From Arthrobacter sp. H-02-3 (GTDB taxonomy: Bacteria; Actinomycetota; Actinomycetes; Actinomycetales; Micrococcaceae): a stretch of 64,000 nt of DNA. Numbering within the stretch: position 1 is the stretch's first letter; each line of letters opens with the position of its first letter. Below are positions 24,448 to 33,359 of the stretch, one piece after another. The notes below the pieces were generated by a model. The model saw nothing but the letters and a program-made list of their open reading frames with translations, was not told where the DNA came from and searched no databases. The stretch spans positions 120,084 through 184,083 of the forward strand of contig NZ_PYUI01000008.1 in NCBI RefSeq assembly GCF_003097355.1, written 5' to 3'. Both the position numbers and the translations under genes were made by a program.

Positions 24448-25149
24448 TCAGCTTCCGTCCGCGGACGCGGCCCGGAGCGGGACGGGAACCATGTCCTGGA
24501 GTTCCTCGAGGGTGCAACCGAAGGTTTCCCGGACCTGGACGCCATCGGGTCCGGTCAGGAAGACGGCTTTGTCGGTGTAGACGCGGGTCACGCAGCCGAT
24601 CCCGGTGAGCGGGTAGGTGCACGTCTCCACCAGCTTGGACGCGCCGTCGCGGGTCAGGAGCGTCATCATGACGAAGACGTCTTTGGCACCGGTGGCGAGA
24701 TCCATGGCACCGCCGACGGCGGGGATCGCGTCCGGGGCGCCGGTGTGCCAGTTGGCGAGGTCGCCCGTGGCGGAGACCTGGAAGGCGCCGAGCACGCAGA
24801 TATCCAGGTGCCCGCCGCGCATGATCGCGAAGGAGTCCGCGTGGTGGAAGTAGGATGCCCCGGGCAGTTCGGTCACGGGGATCTTGCCGGCGTTGATGAG
24901 GTCGCCGTCGATCTGGTCCCCGGTGGCTTCCGGGCCCATGCCGAGCATGCCGTTCTCGGTGTGGAGCGTGACGTTCTGCTCCGGCTGCAGATAATTGGAG
25001 ACCAGGGTGGGCTGTCCGATGCCGAGGTTCACGAAGGATCCGGGCGTGATGTCCTTTGCCACGAGGCGGGCGAGGTCGTCACGGCCCAGAGGCGTCTCGG
25101 ACGTCTGGATGGTCCGGACACTTGCCTGGTCATTTGTCGGGATGCTCAT
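24448..25149 (-). CDS. pcaJ: 3-oxoadipate CoA-transferase subunit B
   Basis: A 233-residue beta subunit. Catalytic Glu lies in LHTENGMLGMG (about residue 65), which forms the glutamyl-CoA thioester; NLGIGQPTLV and AIMRGGHLDICVLGAFQV are typical. With PcaI it moves CoA from succinyl-CoA to 3-oxoadipate, giving 3-oxoadipyl-CoA for PcaF. The start is one base after the pcaI stop, so the two subunits are cotranslated. Confidence 0.93.
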   Translation of the reverse strand: MSIPTNDQASVRTIQTSETPLGRDDLARLVAKDITPGSFVNLGIGQPTLVSNYLQPEQNVTLHTENGMLGMGPEATGDQIDGDLINAGKIPVTELPGASYFHHADSFAIMRGGHLDICVLGAFQVSATGDLANWHTGAPDAIPAVGGAMDLATGAKDVFVMMTLLTRDGASKLVETCTYPLTGIGCVTRVYTDKAVFLTGPDGVQVRETFGCTLEELQDMVPVPLRAASADGS

Positions 25150-25150
25150 C

Positions 25151-25810
25151 TCAGGCCACCTTCACAATGCTGTTGACGTAGATTCCGGGGGTCACGACGA
25201 CCTCCGGGTCCAGGCCGCCCGTGGGCACGATCTCGGAGACCTGGACAATGCTGTGTTTGGCCGCGGCGGCCATAATGGGGCCGAAGTTCCGGGCCGTCTT
25301 GCGGTAGACGAGGTTGCCCTTGCCGTCGGCCGTGAGCGCCTTGATGAGGGCGACGTCGGCGTGGATCGGGGTCTCGAATACCTGCCACTTGCCGTCCAGG
25401 AAGCGGGTTTCCTTGCCCTCGGCGAGCATGGTGCCGTAGCCGGTGGGCGTGAAGAAGCCGCCGATCCCGGCGCCGGCGGCGCGGATCCGCTCGGCGAGGT
25501 TCCCCTGCGGGACAAGTTCGAGCTCGATCTGCCCGGCCTTGTATTTGGCGTCGAAGTGCCAGGAGTCAGACTGGCGGGGGAAGGAGCAGATCATTTTCTT
25601 CACCCGGCCCTCCTTGATCAGCAGGGCCAGGCCCTGGTCGCCCTGGCCGGCGTTGTTGTTCACCACGGTGAGGTCGGTGGCGCCGCACTCCAGCAGCGCG
25701 TCGATGAGTTCGAACGGCTGGCCGGCGTTGCCGAAGCCGCCGATCATGACGGTGGCGCCGTCCTTGATTCCGGCGACGGCCTCGCCGACAGTGTCAATGA
25801 AATTCAGCAT
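25151..25810 (-). CDS. pcaI: 3-oxoadipate CoA-transferase subunit A
   Basis: A 219-residue alpha subunit starting MLNFIDTVGEAVAGI. The GGFG motif in TVMIGGFGNAGQP and the segment MICSFPRQSD are family marks. The ATG at 25810 has GGAG about nine bases upstream; a longer frame to 26059 runs into the pcaF gene and was not used. It pairs with PcaJ and lies 26 bp after pcaF. Confidence 0.92.
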   Translation of the reverse strand: MLNFIDTVGEAVAGIKDGATVMIGGFGNAGQPFELIDALLECGATDLTVVNNNAGQGDQGLALLIKEGRVKKMICSFPRQSDSWHFDAKYKAGQIELELVPQGNLAERIRAAGAGIGGFFTPTGYGTMLAEGKETRFLDGKWQVFETPIHADVALIKALTADGKGNLVYRKTARNFGPIMAAAAKHSIVQVSEIVPTGGLDPEVVVTPGIYVNSIVKVA

Positions 25811-25836
25811 GGCTGTGTTCTCCTTGGGCCGGCGGG

Positions 25837-27036
25837 TTATGCCGATGCGGCGGTGGTGACGTTTTCGAGGACGACGGCCAGGCCCTGGCCGACGCCGATG
25901 CAGATCGCGGCGACGCCCCAGCGTTCCCCGGTGGCCTGCAGGGTGCGGGCCAGGGTGCCCAGGATCCGGCCGCCCGAGGCGCCCAGCGGGTGGCCCATCG
26001 CGATCGCGCCGCCGTGCCGGTTCACCATGGACGGGTCGATGCCCCAGGCGTTGATGCACGCCAGGGACTGCGCGGCGAACGCCTCGTTCAGTTCGACGGC
26101 GCCGACCTCGTCCCAGCCGATCCCGGCCTTCGCGAGGGCCTTGTTCGCGGCCTCAACCGGGGCGTAGCCGAAGAACTGGGGATCGTTGGCGTGCGCGCCG
26201 CGCCCCGCGATGCGGGCCAGCGGGTCCATCCCCAGCAGCCCTGCGGCCCGCTCGGATCCCAGCCACGCCGCCGACGCGCCATCGGAGAGCGGCGAGGCGT
26301 TCCCGGCGGTCACGGTGCCGTTCACGGTCCGGAACACGGTCTTGAGCCCGGCGAGCTTCTCCGCCGAGGACCCCGGACGGATCCCCTCGTCCCGGACCAG
26401 GTCCGTGCCCGGAACCGGGGTGACCAGGCGGTCATAGAAGCCCTCGTCCCACGCCGCGGCGGCAAGGTTGTGGGAGGCCGCGGAGAACTCGTCCTGCGCC
26501 GCGCGGGTGATCCCGTACTTCTCGGCCAGCCGTTCGGTGGCCTCGCCCAGGGAGATGGTCCAGTCCGCCGGCATGGCCTGGTTCACCAGGCGCCAGCCCA
26601 GCGTCGTTGAGGCCAGGTTCAGGTCCCCGGCCGGGTACGGCTTCTCGGTCTTGGGCAGCACCCAAGGAGCGCGGGACATCGACTCGACGCCGCCGACCAG
26701 CATGAGCTCGGCGTCACCGGTGTTGATCTGCCGGGAGGCGATGATCGCCGCGTCCAGCGAGGATCCGCACAAACGGTTGACCGAGGTGCCCGGGATTGAG
26801 ACCGGCAGGCCGGCCAGCAGGGTGCCCATCCGGGCCACGTTGCGGTTTTCCTCGCCCGCGCCGTTCGCGTTGCCGAACACCACCTCGTCAATCCGCTCGA
26901 CGTCGAGCTTCGGGGCACGCTTCACCGCCTCCCGGATCACGTGCGCGGCAAGATCATCCGGACGCACGCCCGCGAGCCCGCCGCCGAACTTCCCGAACGG
27001 CGTCCGCACAGCATCGTAAACAAAAGCCTGATTCAT
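25837..27036 (-). CDS. pcaF: 3-oxoadipyl-CoA thiolase
   Basis: A 399-residue thiolase. The acyl-accepting Cys is residue 90 in SVNRLCGSSLDA, the His is in GGAIAMGHPLGASGGR and the second Cys in AAICIGVGQG. It cleaves 3-oxoadipyl-CoA to succinyl-CoA and acetyl-CoA, the last step of the branch. The start overlaps the pcaC stop by four bases. Length and motifs are those of PcaF rather than a biosynthetic acetyl-CoA acetyltransferase; the operon context settles it. Confidence 0.93.
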   Translation of the reverse strand: MNQAFVYDAVRTPFGKFGGGLAGVRPDDLAAHVIREAVKRAPKLDVERIDEVVFGNANGAGEENRNVARMGTLLAGLPVSIPGTSVNRLCGSSLDAAIIASRQINTGDAELMLVGGVESMSRAPWVLPKTEKPYPAGDLNLASTTLGWRLVNQAMPADWTISLGEATERLAEKYGITRAAQDEFSAASHNLAAAAWDEGFYDRLVTPVPGTDLVRDEGIRPGSSAEKLAGLKTVFRTVNGTVTAGNASPLSDGASAAWLGSERAAGLLGMDPLARIAGRGAHANDPQFFGYAPVEAANKALAKAGIGWDEVGAVELNEAFAAQSLACINAWGIDPSMVNRHGGAIAMGHPLGASGGRILGTLARTLQATGERWGVAAICIGVGQGLAVVLENVTTAASA

Positions 27037-27503
27037 GATTCGTTGTCCATTTCTGCAGTTTCCATTGCTTCGTTGTCCATGGAATGGAACACCTGCTGGG
27101 CGGTCTTGAAGGCGGTGTTGGCGGAGGGGACTCCGCAGTAGATGGCGGTCTGGAGCAGGATTTCCTTGATCTCATCCCGGCTCAGGCCGTTGGTGATGGC
27201 GGCGCGGATATGCATGGCCAGTTCTTCCCAGTGCCCGTGCGCCACCATGGCGGTAATGGTGACGGCGGAACGCATCTGCCGGCTGATCCCGGGCCGGGTC
27301 CAGATGCCGCCCCAGGCGATCCTGGTGATCATGTCCTGGAAGTCCTCGGTGAAGGAATCCTTGTTGGCGTTGGCACGGTCCACGTGCGCGGCGCCGAGGA
27401 CTTCACGGCGGACTTTCATGCCGCCGTCGTAGATCTCCTGGCTTGTCGCGCCGGGCTGGACTACGCCGTTTCGCTGGGGTCCGTCGAGCTCGGGGCCGGT
27501 CAT
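27033..27503 (-). CDS. pcaC: 4-carboxymuconolactone decarboxylase
   Basis: A 156-residue protein of the AhpD-like fold: REVLGAAHVDRA, the conserved FQDMITRIAWGGIWTRPG and LTITAMVAHGHWEEL-type core, and LLQTAIYCGVPSANTAF near the end. It decarboxylates gamma-carboxymuconolactone to 3-oxoadipate enol-lactone. The N-terminus is some 20 residues longer than in short family members. GGAG precedes the ATG, and the start overlaps pcaD by four bases. In many actinobacteria PcaD and PcaC are fused as PcaL; here they are separate. Confidence 0.92.
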   Translation of the reverse strand: MTGPELDGPQRNGVVQPGATSQEIYDGGMKVRREVLGAAHVDRANANKDSFTEDFQDMITRIAWGGIWTRPGISRQMRSAVTITAMVAHGHWEELAMHIRAAITNGLSRDEIKEILLQTAIYCGVPSANTAFKTAQQVFHSMDNEAMETAEMDNES

Positions 27504-28318
27504 TCGCCGGCTCCTTGGGTCTCGGTCCAGGTGATGAGGCTCTTGAGTAGATCGGCAACGTGGGCAGGCGCCTCGAACGGGGCCAGGTGTGCCACGCCCT
27601 CCAGACTGACGGCCGTGGCGGTGCCGCCGCCGGCGGTGATGCCCGCGGCCACTTCCTCGGCCATCGAGGGCGGAGCCACGGAGTCCAGGGCGCCGGCGAT
27701 CACCTGGGTGGGGACGCGGATGGTGCCGAGCTGGTCCCGGACGTCAAAGCCCGCCAGGGCCTCGCAGCAGAAGGCGTAGCTGAAGCGGTCGGCGTCACGG
27801 AGGGTGTGCAGGAGCCGGCCGCTGAGCTCCGGCTGACGGTCCATGAACCCCGGGGCGAACCAGCGCTGAGCGGAGCCCTGGATCATCACCGGGGTTCCCT
27901 GGGTGCGCACAGTCCCGGCCCGTTCCAGCCAGCCCTCGGGAGTGCCGAGCTTCGCGCCGGAGCACTGCACGGAGAGGCTCTTGAGCCGGTCACCGTGCTT
28001 AATGCCCAGTTGCAGGCCGGTGGCCCCGCCGAGCGACACCCCGGCGTAGTGGAAGCGTGCGCCGGGGGCGATCGAATCGACCAGGCCGATCACGGCGTCG
28101 GCCAGTTCAGCGACAGTGAACGTCTCTTGCGCCGCGGGCGAGACGCCGTGGCCGGGCAGGTCCCAGGCGACGACGTCGACGTCGGACCCCAGCAGGGTGC
28201 CGGCCTGGCTCCACAGCAGCGAGGACGTCCCGAGCGAGGGCCCCACGATCAGAAGGGGCTTGTCGCCGAGCGCGCGCTGGGGCGAGAGCAGGACTGCTTT
28301 GACGGTAGGTCTAGCCAC
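27500..28318 (-). CDS. pcaD: 3-oxoadipate enol-lactonase
   Basis: A 272-residue alpha/beta hydrolase. The nucleophile Ser is in YAGVSLGGATG, the oxyanion-hole stretch in LLIVGPSLGTSSLLW, and VIAGALDSVAPP and VAHLAPFEAP supply the acid and His. It opens the enol-lactone to 3-oxoadipate. The GTG at 28318 overlaps pcaB by eight bases with GGAG upstream; the longer frame to 28849 lies inside pcaB. Confidence 0.92.
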   Translation of the reverse strand: MARPTVKAVLLSPQRALGDKPLLIVGPSLGTSSLLWSQAGTLLGSDVDVVAWDLPGHGVSPAAQETFTVAELADAVIGLVDSIAPGARFHYAGVSLGGATGLQLGIKHGDRLKSLSVQCSGAKLGTPEGWLERAGTVRTQGTPVMIQGSAQRWFAPGFMDRQPELSGRLLHTLRDADRFSYAFCCEALAGFDVRDQLGTIRVPTQVIAGALDSVAPPSMAEEVAAGITAGGGTATAVSLEGVAHLAPFEAPAHVADLLKSLITWTETQGAGE

Positions 28319-29858
28319 GGGAGGCTCCGTTCTGGAGTTGGTGGGCGGTGGCACGGTCATATTCGGGTGCGGCCGGGCCGGCGGCGTATTCCGGGTACGC
28401 AGCGAGGATGCGGCGGGTGATCTCAACGGCCTGGCCGAGGTAGTTGGCCGGGTCCAGGAGCTCCTCAAGCCGGCTGTCCGCGAGCAGTTCCTCAGGGACG
28501 GCAGCGCGGAGCAGTTTCCGGTAGATGGCCGGCTGCTCCGAGGCCGGGGCCTGGAGGGTCTGGTCGACGACCTCCTGCAGAAGTTGCTTGCCGGCACGGC
28601 CGGGTCCCGCCCCGGCGCTGCGGGCGTCCAGAAGCGGCGCGACGGCGGAGTTGACGGCTTCGGAGAGAAGCAGCGGGCCGGCGAGGTCGAGGTTGCGTCG
28701 CATGGGACCGGGGAACACCTGCAGCCCTTCGGCCAGTTCGCGGAGCTGTCCCGCGGCGCCGAGGGCCAGGCGCAGCAGCTGGCGCAGGGCCGCCCATTCG
28801 CTGTGCCAGGCTCCGTCGGGTCGTTCGTCGTTGAAATTGGCGGCGGCAAGGTGCAGTTGGGCGGCCAGGGCCGGCGCCTGCAGGGCGGCGCTGCGGATCA
28901 GCACGGACAGCACGGGGTTCTGCTTCTGCGGCATGGCCGAGGACACGCCACGGCCCGCGGCGCGCGGTTCGGCGAGCTCGGCCACTTCCGGCCGGCTCAG
29001 GAACAGGACGTCGGCGGCGATCTTTCCGGCGGCGTCCGTCACGGTGGCCAGGGCGTCGCCGAGCGAGGTCACGGCAACGCGGTTGGTGTGCCAGGGCGCC
29101 GGAACGGTGGCGAGACCCAGGCGGGCGGCCAGCCGGTCGGAGAGATCGAAGGGTGACAGGGATCCGGCCGCCTGCCCGGTGCCGGACGTCAGTGCAGCGC
29201 CGGACGTCAGTACAGTGCCGGCGGCCAGGGTCCCGGCGGCACCGCCGGTCTGGACCGGCAGTTCGAGGGCTTCGAGCCGGCGGCCGGCGGCAGCCAGCCC
29301 GGCAAACCACTGCGCTGCCCGGAGCCCGAAGCTGAAGGGCAGCGAGTGCTGAGTCAGGCTGCGGCCCACACAGAGCGTCCGGGCATGGGCTTCGGCCAGG
29401 CCGGCGAGGGCCGACGTCGCCGCCGTGAGCTCGGTGAGCAGCTCGCGCACGGCCCCGGCGGCGAGCACCATCAGGGCCGAGTCGAGGACGTCCTGGCTGG
29501 TCAGCGACGTGTGGACGGCCCGTACCGCGCCAAGGCCAGCGCCGTCCAGGGCCCTGACCTGTTCACGGAGGTCAGCGAGCAGCGGGATGACCGGGTTTCC
29601 CCCGCCCTGAGCGCGCACGGCGATGTCTGCGACGTCGTAGCGCTGCACCTGCGCGGCGGTGGCCACCACCGCTGCGGACCCGGCCGGGGCGAGGCCCGCC
29701 TCATCCAGGACCGCCGCCCAGGCCGCCTCGACCTCCAGGATGGCGGCGAGCACTGCACGGTCCCCGGTCAGCGCCGCCACGAGGGGTGACGCCGACACGG
29801 GGTTCAGCAGGCCAAAGTCGCCGTGCAGGCCCGCGCCGCCGGTCTCGAAGGAGGTCAC
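28311..29858 (-). CDS. pcaB: 3-carboxy-cis,cis-muconate cycloisomerase
   Basis: A 515-residue member of the fumarase/aspartase superfamily. The signature loop SSAMPQKQNPVLSVLI is present, as are the upstream regions TSLTSQDVLDSALM and GRSLTQHSLPFSFGL. It lactonises 3-carboxymuconate to gamma-carboxymuconolactone. Longer than most PcaB proteins (about 450) because of Ala/Gly-rich insertions around residues 210-225 and an extended C-terminus. The GTG at 29858 overlaps the pcaG stop as GTGA. Confidence 0.92.
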   Translation of the reverse strand: MTSFETGGAGLHGDFGLLNPVSASPLVAALTGDRAVLAAILEVEAAWAAVLDEAGLAPAGSAAVVATAAQVQRYDVADIAVRAQGGGNPVIPLLADLREQVRALDGAGLGAVRAVHTSLTSQDVLDSALMVLAAGAVRELLTELTAATSALAGLAEAHARTLCVGRSLTQHSLPFSFGLRAAQWFAGLAAAGRRLEALELPVQTGGAAGTLAAGTVLTSGAALTSGTGQAAGSLSPFDLSDRLAARLGLATVPAPWHTNRVAVTSLGDALATVTDAAGKIAADVLFLSRPEVAELAEPRAAGRGVSSAMPQKQNPVLSVLIRSAALQAPALAAQLHLAAANFNDERPDGAWHSEWAALRQLLRLALGAAGQLRELAEGLQVFPGPMRRNLDLAGPLLLSEAVNSAVAPLLDARSAGAGPGRAGKQLLQEVVDQTLQAPASEQPAIYRKLLRAAVPEELLADSRLEELLDPANYLGQAVEITRRILAAYPEYAAGPAAPEYDRATAHQLQNGASRG

Positions 29859-30430
29859 TTCGAGGCACCCTCGACGTCGCTGAAATCCAGGAACACGGTC
29901 TCGCCGTCGCCTTGGAGGCGGATGTCCCAGGTCAGGCCGCCGTCGGGATCCCGGCGCGCGATCAGGGTCTCGCGGCGGTCCGGCTTCAGGGAGGACAGCA
30001 GCGGATCCTGGGCCAGGGCCTCCTCGTTCTCCGGCAGGTAGATCCGGGTGAACAGGCGGTTCATGAGGCCGCGGGCGAAGACCGCAACAGCGATGAACGG
30101 CGCCGCGCCCTCTTCGGTGGGTCCCGGATTCACGGTCGTGAACGTGAAGGCGCCGGTGTTGCCCACCGCGCTGCGGCCGAACCCGGTGAAGGTATAGCCG
30201 TCACGGACCAGGGAGCCTGTGTGGTGCGGAACCTTGCCGTCCGCGTCGGCCTGCCAGATTTCCACGATGGCGTCCGGAATCGGGTGGCCGGCGCCGTCAT
30301 ACACGGTGCCTTGGAGCCGGATGGAGCCCGGGGACCCCGGGGCGAGCAGCTCGCGGTCCTTGGCGTAGGGCAGCGCGTAGCCGAAGAACGGGCCCACGGT
30401 CTGGCCCGGTGTCGGCGTGAGTTTACTCAT
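29855..30430 (-). CDS. pcaG: Protocatechuate 3,4-dioxygenase alpha subunit
   Basis: A 191-residue intradiol dioxygenase subunit: TPGQTVGPFFGYALPY, the beta-sandwich core and AVFARGLMNRLFTRIYLP. The alpha subunit lacks the four iron ligands and shapes the active site with PcaH. Two ATGs are close (30436 and 30430); GGAG abuts the first but sits six bases from the second, so I chose 30430. It overlaps the pcaH stop by eight bases. Confidence 0.93.
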   Translation of the reverse strand: MSKLTPTPGQTVGPFFGYALPYAKDRELLAPGSPGSIRLQGTVYDGAGHPIPDAIVEIWQADADGKVPHHTGSLVRDGYTFTGFGRSAVGNTGAFTFTTVNPGPTEEGAAPFIAVAVFARGLMNRLFTRIYLPENEEALAQDPLLSSLKPDRRETLIARRDPDGGLTWDIRLQGDGETVFLDFSDVEGASK

Positions 30431-31319
30431 GGTCATCTCCTTCTGCTCCCAGGGCTTCGTTTTCGGTCCAGGTGCGCTTGGGCCCGGTCAGGACAATGTC
30501 CCAGTTGTACGCCAGCGCCCATTCAGGCCTGGTCTGCTCGTGGTTGTAGCTGGCCACGAGCCGGTCGCGGGCGTCCTGGTCCACGATCGACTGGTAGATC
30601 GGGTCCAGCGGGAAGAGCTGGTCACCGGGGAAGTACATCTGGGTGACGATCCGCTGGGTGAACTCCTGCCCGAACAGGGAGAAGTGGATGTGGGCCGGTC
30701 GCCAGGCATTGAGGTGGTTCTTCCAGGGGTAGGCGCCGGGCTTGATGGTGGTGAAGCTGTAGGAGCCGTCGGCGCCCGTGATGCAGCGTCCGACGCCGGT
30801 GAAGTTGGGGTCCAGCGGTGCCGGGTGCTGGTCCCGTTTGTGGATGTAGCGGCCGGCGGAGTTCGCCTGCCAGATCTCCACGAGCTGGCCGGCGACCGGA
30901 CGGCCGTCGCCGTCGAGCACGCGGCCGGCGACCACGATGCGTTCGCCCAGCGGTTCACCGTTGTGCTGGATCGTCAGGTCCGCCTCCAGCGCGTGCACGT
31001 CCATGTGCCCGAACGCCGGAGAGTAGAGCTCGATGGTTTCCGGGTCCGCGTGGTGCAGGTCCTTGGTGGGGTGGCGCAGGACGCTGCTGCGGTAGGGCGC
31101 GTAGTCGAGCCGCGGCTGGGTTTCGGCCGGGGCGCCGTTCTTGAGGGCCCGGGCGTAGGCCTCGCCGATCGCCTTCATCTCGGCGCTAAGGTCCGCCTGC
31201 GACTCTGCGGCGGCATCGAGCGGCGCGTACGTCTTTGGTGCGGCCTTCATGGCTTCGTCGGACACGTCTTCGGTGATCGGGTCGGCGTTGAAGATCTCGA
31301 GGTTCAATTCGTCAGGCAC
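30423..31319 (-). CDS. pcaH: Protocatechuate 3,4-dioxygenase beta subunit
   Basis: A 298-residue subunit carrying the Fe(III) site: the first Tyr in NSAGRYIHKRDQH, then Tyr, His, His in GAYPWKNHLNAWRPAHIHFS, the Tyr2His2 set of intradiol dioxygenases. It opens protocatechuate to 3-carboxy-cis,cis-muconate. The N-terminus (about 55 residues before the usual start of homology) is acidic and longer than in proteobacterial PcaH. It lies 42 bp after quiC. Confidence 0.94.
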   Translation of the reverse strand: MPDELNLEIFNADPITEDVSDEAMKAAPKTYAPLDAAAESQADLSAEMKAIGEAYARALKNGAPAETQPRLDYAPYRSSVLRHPTKDLHHADPETIELYSPAFGHMDVHALEADLTIQHNGEPLGERIVVAGRVLDGDGRPVAGQLVEIWQANSAGRYIHKRDQHPAPLDPNFTGVGRCITGADGSYSFTTIKPGAYPWKNHLNAWRPAHIHFSLFGQEFTQRIVTQMYFPGDQLFPLDPIYQSIVDQDARDRLVASYNHEQTRPEWALAYNWDIVLTGPKRTWTENEALGAEGDDHE

Positions 31320-31361
31320 AGCAGCCTCCTTTCCTGGGTGTGATTGTTGTTCGGGTGGGGA

Positions 31362-33359
31362 TCAGGAACTGCGGGTCAGCTGGTGCAGGTGGTCGTACTG
31401 GACGGCGTGCCGTACGGGTGCGTTCGGAGCGCCGTAGCCGTCGTAGGCGCCGCGGCGTTCCACCATTTCGAAAAACACGCTGCCTACGGTGGCCGTGTAG
31501 AAATGCAGGAATTCGCCGTCGGCATCACGGTCATAGAGCAGGTTGAGCTCGCGGAGCGTGGCCAGGAAGTCCGGGTCCAGGGCGAACCGGGCGTCGAGGT
31601 CCTCGTAGTAGTTCGCCGGAATCTGCAGGAAGTCCAGGCCGCGGTCCCGGGCGGCGCGGGCGGTGGCCACGAGGTCAGTTACGGCGAAGGCCACGTGCTC
31701 CTGGTAGGTGCGGCGGTGGCCGGTCCCGGACTCGCCGGGTTCTTTTGTTCCGGCGGAGCCCTCCTGCTGCAGCAGCGGTGCCAGGTTCAGCACCAGGCGG
31801 ACGCCCCGGTCCTCGGTGAGCATCACTTGGGACCGGACCAGCCCGGTGGGGCTCGCCACCTCGGCGTACGGCTGCGGTTCCAGCGCGAGGGCGCTCGTGT
31901 AGAACAGCACGGCCTCGTCGAAGTGCTGCCACGGCTGGGCGAGGTTCACGTGGTCAATCACGGCACCGGCTGCGGGGCCCGCGACGGGAGCGGTGCCGCC
32001 GGCTGGAACAACGTGATGCAGTCCGTCGCCGGGTTCGTGAGGCTCCCCGAATTCGCCGACCCAGGCTGCCGTGCCGTCCGGGCTACCCTGGCAGAGGAAG
32101 ATCTCGGTGGAGTCCGGCGCTGCGAAACCCTGGAAGACTTCCTCGTTGGCCTGGCTCTTGCGCGGCACCGCGGGGGCCTTGAGCTGCTGGGCGCGGGCGG
32201 CGGCGATGACGGGAGAGTCGACGTCGAACCCCACGGCCGAAATAGCAGTGGAAATGGCAGCGGCGGCGGCCGCCTGCTGACCGGCGGCGGGTTCTTCGTT
32301 GATGATCAAGCGGGCGCGGCCCATGGTCCACAATTGCACGTTCTTGGTGCGATGGCGCCCGTTGAACGCAAATCCCAGCTGGCTGAGCAGCGTTTCCAGG
32401 CCGGCGGTGTCCCCGGCCCGGACTTCGGCGAAGTTGAAGCCGGCGGGCTCGGCCACCCGGGGAAGCGTGGCAAGCTCCATCGGGTAACGGCGCCGGGCCG
32501 CAGTGCCGGCCGCACCGCTTTCAGCCGCGGCCGGGTTGGCCTCGAGCCATCGGGCGCTCTGCTCTTCGAGCCAGATCAGCGACCGCATGGCATCGACAGC
32601 CGTGCGTTCGACGTCGGACTGGCGGAACACGTCGTTGAACACTTCCAGCGATACCGGTCCGGTATAGCCGGCGCGGACCACGTGGCCCATGAACTTGGGA
32701 AGGTCGAACTGGCCCTCGCCTGGGAACACCCGGTAGTGCCGGCTCCAGGACAGCACGTCCATCGTCAGCTTGGGGGCATCGGCCACTTGGACGAAGAAGA
32801 TTTTCGCCGGGTTGAAAGCCTCAATCGGCGCGGTGTCCCAGCCGCGGGAGAGGATGTGGAAGGAGTCCAGGCAGGTGCCCAGATGGGGGTGGTCCACCAT
32901 GTCAACCAGCCGGTGGGCGTGCTCGTAGTCGCTGACGTATTTGCCCCAGGCCAGGGCCTCGTAGGCGACCTTGACACCGTGTTCGCCCGCGAGGTCCGCG
33001 AGGCGGGAGAGCTGGGCGGCCCGGAGTTCGTCGTCGTCGATCGTGGCCGTGCCCACGTTGGAGCACAGCAGCATGGTGTCCGTGCCCAGCCGGGACATGA
33101 GCCGGAACTTGGCGTCCGCGCGGCGCAGATTGGCGGCGAGCAAGTCCTCGGGAACGCTGTCGAAGTCGCGGAACGGCTGGTAGAGGTCCAGCGTGAGTCC
33201 GAGGTCGGCGGCCAGCTTCCGGACATCCTCCGGGCTCAGCGATGACGTGACGAGGTCCTGTTCGAAGATTTCAATGCCGTCAAAGCCGGCAACCGCACAG
33301 GCCTGCATTTTTTCCCGCAGGGTGCCGGAGAGGCAGACGGTCGCGATTCCGGTGCGCAT
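31362..33359 (-). CDS. quiC: 3-dehydroshikimate dehydratase with C-terminal HPPD-like domain (QuiC1 type)
   Basis: A 665-residue two-domain enzyme. Residues 1-280 form a xylose-isomerase-like TIM barrel with the four metal ligands Glu134 (VAYEALAWG), Asp165 (CLDSFHI), Gln191 (FFVQVADA) and Glu239 (VSLEVFND), the positions I recall for characterised QuiC1. Residues about 315-640 resemble 4-hydroxyphenylpyruvate dioxygenase (IDHVNLAQPWQHFDEAVLFY, VAFAVTDLVATARAARDRG). The N-terminal domain dehydrates 3-dehydroshikimate to protocatechuate, feeding pcaHG next door. The role of the second domain is not settled. The start overlaps the preceding stop by one base (TGATG). Confidence 0.92.
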   Translation of the reverse strand: MRTGIATVCLSGTLREKMQACAVAGFDGIEIFEQDLVTSSLSPEDVRKLAADLGLTLDLYQPFRDFDSVPEDLLAANLRRADAKFRLMSRLGTDTMLLCSNVGTATIDDDELRAAQLSRLADLAGEHGVKVAYEALAWGKYVSDYEHAHRLVDMVDHPHLGTCLDSFHILSRGWDTAPIEAFNPAKIFFVQVADAPKLTMDVLSWSRHYRVFPGEGQFDLPKFMGHVVRAGYTGPVSLEVFNDVFRQSDVERTAVDAMRSLIWLEEQSARWLEANPAAAESGAAGTAARRRYPMELATLPRVAEPAGFNFAEVRAGDTAGLETLLSQLGFAFNGRHRTKNVQLWTMGRARLIINEEPAAGQQAAAAAAISTAISAVGFDVDSPVIAAARAQQLKAPAVPRKSQANEEVFQGFAAPDSTEIFLCQGSPDGTAAWVGEFGEPHEPGDGLHHVVPAGGTAPVAGPAAGAVIDHVNLAQPWQHFDEAVLFYTSALALEPQPYAEVASPTGLVRSQVMLTEDRGVRLVLNLAPLLQQEGSAGTKEPGESGTGHRRTYQEHVAFAVTDLVATARAARDRGLDFLQIPANYYEDLDARFALDPDFLATLRELNLLYDRDADGEFLHFYTATVGSVFFEMVERRGAYDGYGAPNAPVRHAVQYDHLHQLTRSS

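Noticed and set aside
31344..33245. A 633-codon frame antisense to quiC
   Set aside because: quiC has all catalytic residues; the opposite frame has no recognisable domain.
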